Shown here: one piece after another, positions 1 through 7,900 of the stretch
How the letters are laid out: each line of letters opens with the position of its first letter
Position numbering within the stretch: position 1 is the first letter of the stretch
NCBI RefSeq assembly: GCF_000003605.2
Contig: NW_003129363.1
Span: forward strand, 143,678-155,428
Reading direction: 5' to 3'
DNA: 11,751 nt
Source of the DNA: Saccoglossus kowalevskii
Taxonomy: Eukaryota; Hemichordata; Enteropneusta; Harrimaniidae
Notes under the pieces: model-generated
What the model was told of the DNA's origin: nothing
Database searches by the model: none
Seen by the model: the letters and a program-made list of their open reading frames with translations, nothing else
Translations under genes and position numbers: made by a program

Positions 1-40
1 CCCCCACCCTCCCCAAATTACGAAGCTATCAAGTCGATTA

Positions 41-1458
41 GTAGGTATGGGATGTTAATGTGTGTCGATGACTACTGCGTTGTGTAAGGGCTTCTCGTAC
101 GTAAAATGGGGCACATTCCCAGTAAAAATATCTATTTACACAGAGCTGACAAAATTCGCCTGCATGTGTAAATATATGTTGGGATTTGGAGAGAAAAAAA
201 CTCGTAAAACATACTGAATTTACCGTGACAGCTGTGATCAATTTTGGTGTCGATTGTTGGTGTGCTGATCAGCATGTCGGATTATTTCTGAGAACGTTCT
301 TCGTATGGGAAATCACAAAATCATTAGCACTAAGTAGGCTGGTTTACCTTATTTTTGTGTCAGAGTACCCTGTACAAATGAAATGAATCGACATGCGATG
401 ATTACCAAAACAATTTGACGGTGTCTCATTTGTTCACCGCCCCCCTCAACACGGTGATTTGTTACGATCGACGGTGATTTGTTATGAGGGGTATTTTTCC
501 CGGCCCTTTTCGTCGAAAATTACAAATTCATTGGCTCTAATATATCCTAGTTTACTTTAGTTGTTTCATCCGAGTATTCTGTACATTGATTTTACCGAGC
601 AAAGGAAACAATCGGTGTCTGGCTTTGTTATATTTACACTATTGCAACACCTTATGTGGGCCCCCAGCTTGGGCCTCGTGTTTCACTATTTTTTTCATTG
701 AATATTACACGGCACTATATCCCTCAAATCGGAAGGCACATTTATTGCTCGAGTTACTGTTCCTATTAAGTTAAGCCATGGAGCAAAAAAGAAAATATGG
801 TTAAGCTGAATACCATGCTTCATGTGGAATGTATAGACCGTGATGTCGGCATTAACTACTGGATGCACAGTGGAAACCACTGGGGCAACGCCTAGCTGAC
901 TGGCGTCTCCTGCCTGGTAAAAAAACAAAACATGCGAGACGGGGTACAGGGTTTTAAGCCATCATAGATGTTTTCAAAATGAAAATTAGCGAATAGGTTT
1001 TGTTTCGAGCCACTTTAAATGTCCTGTGTATATTTTTGGTTGGTACTCATCGCGTGCGACGTGCCCCAGATAGTGTCAATTTGTACGCAGTAATGCGATG
1101 CCTTCCTTATTAATTTACGTAACTGAAAATAAATGAATATAATATTTATTGACACACATATTGATGTTAAGATAGTGGTTTGAATTTTAGATATTTAGAT
1201 TGTGATTGTTTGTCAGAAATTTACATAGTTGTTCTTGCTACTTTACGTTTTCCGTGTTAACTAAATTTCTAAAATATTTTTAAATGCCCTATCAGTTTAT
1301 TTTGTTCACTATTTTCGTTGCATTTCATTTTCCCCCCAATGTTTTATGAATTATTTCAGTTTTTTTTTTAATGTTTCAATTTTGTGTAGACTTTTTATGC
1401 ATATTTTTAAGTAGGCTTATTGTAGGTATATGATGTATATGTGCGTAGATGACTACTG
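41..1458 (+). repeat. 37-bp direct repeat pair, 41-77 and 1422-1458
   Basis: Both copies begin GTAGGTAT and end GATGACTACTG; about 31 of 37 bases agree by eye. The offset is 1381 bp. No similarity is obvious outside the pair except an AAGT-rich few bases upstream. It may be a fragment of a dispersed family. Confidence 0.5.
298..650 (+). repeat. Degenerate ~210-bp direct duplication (298-450 / 508-650)
   Basis: The order of short matches is kept between the two halves. TTCTTCGTATGGGAAATCAC pairs with CTTTTCGTCGAAAATTAC; AAATCATTAGCACTAA pairs with AAATTCATTGGCTCTAA; CTGGTTTACCTTA pairs with CTAGTTTACTTTA. GAGTACCCTGTACA then pairs with GAGTATTCTGTACA, and AACAATTTGACGGTGTCTC with AACAATCGGTGTCTGG. 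The offset is about 210 bp. Between them, ACGGTGATTTGTTA occurs twice (around 451 and 471). The copies are well diverged, so the duplication is old. Confidence 0.6.
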
Positions 1459-1726
1459 GTGGCTCCTTATTTAATAGGTTATTCATAATTTGTTTATCAT
1501 TTTCAAATACATGTATTCCTGAATATTACATCATGATCCCTATTCCTTCAGCACACAGGAGTTCTTTCTAAGCTTTCTTTGATTCAGTACTGTGACTCAT
1601 TTAATTTTTCTTTGCAAGGAAAATGTTCATGATTTCAGGATATTACGAATGAAACAGTATATTGTGTTTTATTTGTCATGTAATTGTGTAATATTTTTTG
1701 ACTCCAGTGTGCGTAGCTACCCTGTC

Positions 1727-1775
1727 TGTATGCATGCATGTACATGTATGTATGTGTATGTATGTATGTATGTGT
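1727..1775 (+). repeat. TGTA/TGCA microsatellite
   Basis: An impure run of TGTA, TGCA and TGTG tetranucleotides, self-complementary in parts (TGCATGCA, ACATGT). It directly precedes the ~33-bp array. Confidence 0.85.
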
Positions 1776-1783
1776 TAAATAAA

Positions 1784-2039
1784 TCGGTAAACGAAATAAA
1801 AAATAAAGTGTAAATATCAGTAAAACGAATTAACAATAAAAGTGAGAAGATCAGTAAACGAATTAACAATAAAATGTGAAGATCAGTAAGCGAATTAACA
1901 ATAAAATGTGAAAATCAGTAAACGAAATAACAATAAAATGTGAAATAAATCAGTAAACGAAAAAACAATAAAGTGTGAAAATCAGTAAAACGAATTAACA
2001 ATAAAATGTGAAAACACTTTATTGTTAATTCGTTTACTA
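1784..2039 (+). repeat. Seven-unit ~33-bp tandem array closed by an inverted unit
   Basis: Seven direct units begin (TCAG/TCGG)TAA at 1784, 1817, 1851, 1883, 1915, 1950 and 1982, so spacings are 32-35 bp. The shared core is CGAATTAACAATAAAATGTG. After the last unit, 2015-2039 is the same sequence in reverse complement (CACTTTATTGTTAATTCG then TTTACTA), separated by only AAAA. Unit seven and the inverted unit can therefore fold into a stem of about 25 bp, and all other units can pair with the inverted one. The inverted copy best matches the AATAAAGTGTG variant in unit six. Every direct unit carries an AATAAA hexamer on the gene's sense strand. Confidence 0.85.
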
Positions 2040-2195
2040 ATTTCAATCGATTCTGACTTCAACTGTTAATCGTTTTTTTCTCGATATATTTTTACTTTCC
2101 GTTCACCTCGCATAGCGAGTTTTTTAGCCTTTGTAAATATGTATCTATTTTAACTAGAGTAATAAAAAACAGAAATGTATGTATGTCACTTTTTT
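2040..2195 (+). other. Spacer with CTCGC-ATA-GCGAG hairpin and T-run
   Basis: Unique AT-rich spacer between the 33-bp array and the P family. At 2107-2119 a 5-bp GC-rich stem with a 3-base loop is followed by six T (2120-2125). It resembles a bacterial terminator by shape, but in an animal intron that reading has no weight. A related string (TTTTTAGCTCCGCTAT) occurs near 5370 just upstream of block R2, so it may be a conserved edge of the repeat family. Confidence 0.5.
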
Positions 2196-3616
2196 GTTCC
2201 ACCGTTATTTCAAGAACCACTAATCAAATTTCGACGAAACTTGGTACATGATACTCTGAGCCAATGCGCAGATTTGATTAGGTTTTTGTAAAAATCTATG
2301 CATATTAATTACCTAATTTGCAAGATAATTAGCTAATTTTTAGCTGTTCCCTGATATCTAAAAAACCACTCATTGAATTTTGATGAAACAAGGTACATAG
2401 ATGCTCTGAACTTATGCGCAGATTGATTAGTTTTAGTAAAAATCTGTGCATATTAATTACCTAATTTGCATGATTAGCTAATTTTTAGCTTTTCCTTAAC
2501 TGTTCCACTGATATCTAAAGAACCACTCATTGGATTGTGATGAAACTTGGTTCATAGATGCTCTGAACTAATGCCAGGTTTTGATTAATTTTGGGTGAAA
2601 ATCTGCATATTGATTAGTAAATTTTCGGCTTTTCCACTGATATCTCAACTACTAATCAAAACATTTCAATGAAACTTGGTACCTAGATGTCATGGGACAC
2701 TGCTCAGAACTGGTAGTTTTTAGGGTAATATCAGTACATGTAAATTACCTAATTTGCATAATTAGATAATTTTCGGATTTTCACATATATGTCAAGTACT
2801 AATCATCACATTTCATTGAAATTTGTATACATGTCCTCTAGGACTATGCAGAGACCTGGTTAGTTTTTGGGTAAAAATTGTGCATATTAATTACCTAATT
2901 TGCATAATTATTTAATTTTCAGCTTTTTCACTGATATCTTTATCTTTATCACCTTTAAATGAATCTAATTGTCGGAGAATATTATCGTTCTTATTTCACT
3001 GAAATTCCATATGACTAAGCACACGTTCGTACCACATGGTGATTGTCACTATAATGTAAACTTGTAGTCAACCTTCCTTTTTATACTCGCAGACGGATTC
3101 TCTGCCACTATCAGCAGATTAAACAACCTATATATGTTATCATGGCATTTATAGAGCCATTCACAATGACGTATTGTTTCAGAATTAACCAATCATTGTA
3201 TAGTAACTTGGTCTTCAGATATACTTATAATATGAAGTTCCCGCGCTTTTTAGACGTTGTGTGTCTTCTTTCATGTTCGATTTTAAGACATATAAGAAGA
3301 GTATTCTTGCTTAAAGTCATGTATTTCTTCAGTTTGTATCCTGATAGTGTGTTCCGGTGTTCGATGTTAAATAAACTGTAGTTAGTTTATTTTATTGAAC
3401 TTAGTCTACGTCTGACGTTTGTATACCCCCCACACTAATCTATGCAGAGAGCCAAAATTAGTTGTTGGTATATATTTATGCATATTAATCTCCTAATTTG
3501 CATAATTAATCAATTTTCACACTAATATTTCAAGTACTAATCACATTTCAATGAAACTTTGTACATAGATGCTCAAGGACAATATACAAATATGATCAGT
3601 CTGAAAACGGGGACTT
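2196..3616 (+). repeat. P family: ~150-bp degenerate tandem repeats
   Basis: Units begin near 2196, 2346, 2502, 2631, 2778, 2925 and 3514 (spacing 129-156 bp, the sixth split by the solo LTR). A typical unit reads: TTCCACTGATATCTCAAG, a CTAATCA block, GAAACTTGGTACATAGATG, an ATGCGCAGA block, then GCATATTAATTACCTAATTT and GCATAATTAGCTAATTTTTAG. Units differ at many positions and carry small indels, so this is an old array. A stray fragment with the same tail-to-head order (TTTGCATTATTAG, TTTTCAGCTTTTCC, ATATCAAGTAC) lies at about 4555-4605, beyond block R1. The repeats do not code: stops occur in all frames. Confidence 0.85.
2970..3434 (+). mobile_element. Probable solo LTR (465 bp) with 5-bp target duplication
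   Basis: The segment starts TGTCGG and ends CCCACA, i.e. TG...CA ends that are nearly inverted (TGTCGG against TGTGGG). It is flanked on both sides by CTAAT (2965-2969 and 3435-3439), a 5-bp direct duplication usual for LTR retroelements. It interrupts a unit of the P family, whose sequence resumes at 3440 with CTATGCAGAGA. Inside, a TATAAGA box (3291-3297) and an AATAAA signal (3370-3375) lie 79 bp apart in the order expected for U3-R-U5. No coding internal region or second LTR is present, hence 'solo'; such remnants arise by recombination between the two LTRs. The apparent 79-codon ORF at 3142-3381 spans the box and signal and looks incidental. The superfamily (Gypsy, BEL or other) cannot be told from the LTR alone. 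Confidence 0.75.
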
Positions 3617-3640
3617 GATATGTTTTTACCTCCATGTGTC

Positions 3641-3642
3641 CG

Positions 3643-3686
<44 letters not shown>

Positions 3687-3714
3687 TGTCCGTCCGTCCG
3701 TGCGTCCGTCCGTG
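3641..3714 (+). repeat. (CGTG)12 microsatellite with CCGT tail
   Basis: Twelve perfect CGTG copies (3641-3688) followed by impure CCGT/GCGT copies to 3714. The perfect part is a strict pyrimidine-purine alternation. It sits at the head of block R1. ORFs rich in RTHA (minus strand) or RACV (plus strand) across it are translations of the microsatellite, not genes. Confidence 0.95.
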
Positions 3715-4510
3715 TATCTCAAATTCCTGGACCAATCACAATCAAACTTTACACGTACATCATACATGATATCATACATATGCACGTCAATTTGTTTCAC
3801 GATCTGATTCAAGATGGTCGAATGGCGGCCATTTTTGTGCTAAAAATCATCAAAATCAAGCATTTCTCGGCTGTTTACAGATGGATTTTGTTCAAACTTG
3901 GTATATACATTAGACATTATGAGACCTTGATGCACATCATTTTGTTTTTCAGATAAGATTTAAAATGGCAAACTGGCGGTCATTTTGTTTTAATGAATGT
4001 GGTTCTATTGCCACGATCTGATTCAAGATGGCCGACTGGTAGCCATTTTTGTGCTAAAAAAATCCTCAAATATCAAGCATTTCTTGCATTTATGGATGAA
4101 TTTTGTTCAAACTTATAACATACATTAGACATTACAGGTTCCTGATGCGCGTCATTTTATTTTTTAGATTGGATTCAAAATGGCTGACTGGCGGCCATTT
4201 TGTTTTAATGATTGGGCTTCTAAGGCCATATCTCTTAAATGCTTTGACTGATTATATTTAAATTTTATATATTTGTTATACATCATGTTATGAATACATG
4301 TATTCAAAATGGCTGATTTTGAATGCTGTTCCAGAGCAATAATTCTCAATATGGACAAGTACTTGTTTGACGATCAGATACAAATGTTGAATCATTTTAA
4401 TGTTAAAAAATCATCATAATCCTATTCCTGACATGGTTATTTTCCAGCTATATTACTATAAACAAAACTATATATCATAAATTCGATAACTAACAGGGAC
4501 TGTGCCATTC
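3715..4510 (+). repeat. R1: first block of the ~0.8-kb R repeat
   Basis: The head is ATTCCTGGACCAATCACAAT at about 3722 and the tail is TTACTATAAACAAAACTATA near 4453 followed by GGGACTGTGCCAT. Inside are sub-units of 130-150 bp, each with AA(A/G)ATGGC...GCCATTTT hairpin motifs (starts 3811, 3962, 4025, 4177, 4306), GTTCAAA blocks and pyrimidine tract-CAG strings. Long stretches such as GATGGATTTTGTTCAAACTT and TTATGAGACCTTGATGCACA are shared with R3. The P fragment at 4555-4605 follows, then exon A. Confidence 0.85.
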
Positions 4511-4683
4511 ATCACTTGTTAATTTTATACTCAAATTTGTTCATTTTAATTTTCTGATTTGCATTATTAGTTTTCAGCTTTTCCATCAACATATCAAGTA
4601 CAAGCAATTTTGAAGCACACGAGAGTTCTTTTTAAGCTTTCTTTGATTGTTAATTAACTTCAAATATTTCCTATACTTTGTAG

Positions 4684-4917
4684 GTTTTTGAAACATTTGC
4701 TCGGTATGACAAATTCTTTAACTTGACACCACAACATATCCCAGAAGTGATTGCAGCATTCCTGGATGAGAGGGGTATGCGAAACCCCAATGCAATGCTT
4801 CGCAGTAGGACATCATATCTTTTTTCAAGATTTGTGAAATCTACACGCCAACATTTGCACCCATACACGGATGAGATTTTAAAGACCTTAGCCACATTTA
4901 TGGTTGCAGCTCCACCA
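4684..4917 (+). CDS. XPOT: XPOT exon A (78 codons)
   Basis: The exon opens after a pyrimidine-rich tract and acceptor (TATTTCCTATACTTTGTAG, ending 4683) and closes before a perfect GTAAGT donor (4918-4923). Both edges are phase 0. It encodes VFETFARYDKFFNLTPQHIP at its start and ends LATFMVAAPP. RYDKFF, PQHIP, AFLDERG and SRTSYLFSRFVKS are the segments closest to vertebrate exportin-T; the pattern is that of HEAT helices. Open reading continues past the donor to 4968, but those residues are intron read-through and have no family match. The previous exon, which should end in the region equivalent to vertebrate 'SVTLEF', was not found in the 4.68 kb upstream, so that sequence is probably intron. 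Confidence 0.96.
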
Positions 4918-7900
4918 GTAAGTTGTATATATTATAGCAAATGTTATAGCAAACCACACATCATCTAGTGCAATATTCAAAAATACTACATGACTTGTCT
5001 GGCTTAGTGCCCAGGAAAATACATTTTAGTAACAATATTATTTACAGATCATCATAATTTACAATGTAAAAATAGGATATGTGGGTATGTATTGATACCA
5101 GTGCTACTTGGCTCTGACTTCATAGATATTACAGCCATTATTTTAATGAAAAAAGCAATTTGATTGCAAACTGCCTTCAGTGGATTTTTTTTTTCGTTTA
5201 GCTGGACTTCTGTTTGTGACCAAACAACTTGTTACCTTAATCTTTATGCAATTTACCATCAAATTTAGTTTGTTAAAATTACATCATCTCATTATAGGGT
5301 TGTGGTGGTGTAATGTGAGATTGGGTATATTTTGATGTCGACTTGATCACAAATCACCTAGGCAAGCAGCTTTTTAGCTCCGCTATCATAGCTTATCATA
5401 CGAGTGATTGTCCGTAAACTCTTCTTAAAAACTAAGTCTGATTTGCTTTGATACAAACCTAGGGCAGACCTCTATCAGATCGTTCATTTCGTGATATTTT
5501 CAATTTAATGTCCATTGCTGTGGCTGTGGCTGTGCATTCTTTGTTCGTGCATCCATTGTGCGTGAATCCATGCATGCATCTGTGTCGTAGACATGCCTGG
5601 ACTGATTACATTCAAACTTCACACATACATCATATTTAATATTATACATATGCACACAATTTGTTAAACAATCTGATTCAGGATGGTCAAATGACGCCCA
5701 TTTTTGTGCTGAAAAATCATCAAAATCCAGCATTTCTGGCATTCTGAAACAGGATCTTGGCTGTTTAAAGATAGATTTTCTTCAAACATGGTACATACAT
5801 TTGACATTATAAGACCTTGATGCACATCATTTTGTTTTTCAGATCGGATTCAAAATGGCCAACCGGTAGCCATTTTGTTTTAATGAATGTGGTTTTAGTG
5901 CCTTATCACTGACATGCTTTGAAATTATGTTCAAATTTTGTACATTTATTATACATCATGTCATAGATATACAGATATATTGGTTTGATGTTCTGATTCA
6001 AAATGGCCGAATGGTGGCCATTTTTGTGCTGAAAAAAATCATCAGATCTTGGTCTTTTATGACTGAATTTGTTCAAACTTCATTTCGTATTTCAGATCGA
6101 AGTCAAAATGGCTAACTGGTGGCCATTTTGTTTTAATGAATAAGGTGCTCTGACTTGCTGTGACTGATTATGTTCAAATTTTAAATATTCATTATACACC
6201 ATGTCATAGATATACAGGTGTATTGGTTTGACTATCCGATTCAAAATGGCCGACAATGGCTATTTGGTTTTATTTAATGCTAGTCCAGAGCAATATCTCT
6301 CAATAAGTACTCGTTTGATAATCAGGTATAAGATGACTGAATGTCAAAATTTTAACGTTAAAAACTCATAAGCATCAGCTTCTGGATCCAAATCTGACAT
6401 GTTTATGTTCCAACTACATTGTATATTACTATAAACAAAACTATATATCTAAAATTTGATAACTAGCAGGAACTGTGCCATGCATGGCTTGTATCTTAGA
6501 AATGCCTGGACCAATCACAATTAAACTTCACACATATCATACATGATATTATACATATGCACATCAATTTGTTTCAAGATGGCTGAATGGTGGCCATTTT
6601 TGTTCTAAAAATCATCAAAATCAAGCATTTCTCATCTGTTTACAGATGGATTTTGTTCAAACTTGGTATATACATTTGACATTATGAGACCTTGATGCAC
6701 ATCATTTTGTTTTTCAGATAAGATTTAAAATGGCTAACTGGCAGTCATTTTGTTTTAATGAATAAGGTTCTCTGACTTGCTGTGACTGATTATGTTCAAA
6801 TTTTAAATATTCATTATACATCATGTCATAGATATACAGATATATTGGTTTGACAATCCTATTAAATATGGCCGAATGGTGGCCATTTTTGTGCTAAAAA
6901 ATCAAGCATTGCTGGCATTTATGGATGGATTTTGTTCAAACATTAGACATTACAGGTTCCTGATGCCACGTTATTTTATTTTTTTCAGATCAGATTCAGA
7001 ATGGCTGACTAGTGGCCATTTTGTTTCAATGAATGGGCTTCTGGAGCTGTATCTCCGACATGTTTTGACTGACTATGTTCAAATTTTATATATTCATTAT
7101 ACATGTATTCAAAATGGCTGATTTTGTTTTAATTAATGCTTTTCCAGAGCAATATCTCTCAATACTCGTTTGACGATCAGATACAAATGTCAGTCATTTA
7201 AATGTTCATATATCAATCATCATAATCATATTCCTGACATGTATATATTTCAGCTATATTAGGCCAGACTTTTATTATCCCTTGTTTTGTGAACCCACCG
7301 AATGAACATGAGCCAAAAATGAAATAAAAATATAATTTTATTTCAGCGTAATTTCTCGCGCCCGTTGACTTGTAAGCGCAAAAAAATGCTAGAAAATTTT
7401 TTATCTTCAATTTATTTACCGCCCGACGCATAACAAATCCAAATTGCATTTTCGTGGGAGTATCATGATCAAAATACCGAAGTCTCGCGCAGATGAGAAA
7501 CAAGGTTATACATGGAATAAAATTTTATTTCATTTCTTCTCTCTGATCAATGATCTCCCTTACAATTCTTTGAGAATCACACAAATTTAATGGAAAAAAA
7601 GAATTAATTTTATTTTTTATCCTCCCTCCTCAAAAAAATTTCCTTATAAAAACTCCCAAAACAAGGAATAAAAAAAAGTCTCGCCTTACTATAAACAAAA
7701 CTATATATCCAAAATTTGATAACCACCGGGGACTGTGTCATGCATGGCTTGTTATTCATACACTGATGAAGTCGGCCACTATCACCAAACACAGAGAACA
7801 TAATTTATTTATAAATTTTGTGAATATGACACAAGTTCTGGAACACATTTGTTCATTTATTTGTCAGCTCTGAAGGCATTGCGCTAAATTTCTGAAACTT

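Larger units (their letters stand above)
1..1720. other. Non-coding, probably intron; weak old duplications
   Basis: No ORF here resembles a known protein or has exon-like borders. Bases 1-1000 are somewhat less AT-rich than the rest, with a C-rich edge (1-14). Two weak duplications are visible: 298-450 against about 508-650, and 41-77 against 1422-1458 (both listed separately). Stretch 1100-1550 is plain AT-rich DNA with T-runs. Because exon A begins mid-protein in phase 0, this sequence is probably the large intron before exon A, but that is an inference. Confidence 0.5.
1551..4648 (+). repeat. 34-bp direct repeat pair, 1551-1584 and 4615-4648
   Basis: Both copies start GCACAC and end AAGCTTTCTTTGATT, with about 31 of 34 bases identical. 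The second copy ends only 35 bp before exon A. Sequence after the first copy does not encode anything like exon A, so the exon itself is not recognisably duplicated. Confidence 0.6.

Noticed and set aside
695-928. 77-codon minus-strand ORF
   Set aside because: No recognisable domain and no splice or start support; length is expected by chance here.
1592-1813. 73-codon ORF ending in a YVCMYV run
   Set aside because: Its C-terminal part is the TGTA microsatellite and the rest has no exon borders. I also tested it as an exon A relic because of the 34-bp repeat upstream; the codons do not align.
2107-2125. Stem plus T-run resembling a rho-independent terminator or Helitron 3' hairpin
   Set aside because: The setting is an animal intron, and the nearest CTAG is about 35 bp away rather than about 10 bp. 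No Helitron 5' end was seen.
3142-3381. 79-codon ORF inside the solo LTR
   Set aside because: It runs across the TATA-like box and poly(A) signal of the LTR, where coding is not expected.
3541-3956. Overlapping ORFs on both strands, up to 113 codons, rich in RACV or RTHA/GRT
   Set aside because: They translate the (CGTG)n microsatellite and R1 head; no start context, no family, and similar lengths on opposite strands.
1-4683. Earlier XPOT exons
   Set aside because: I looked for the segment preceding FETFARYDKFF in all + frames and found no matching codons with a usable donor.
7213-7503. 96-codon minus-strand ORF over the MITE
   Set aside because: It crosses the insertion edge at 7262, so half is R3 and half is MITE; it is not a transposase.
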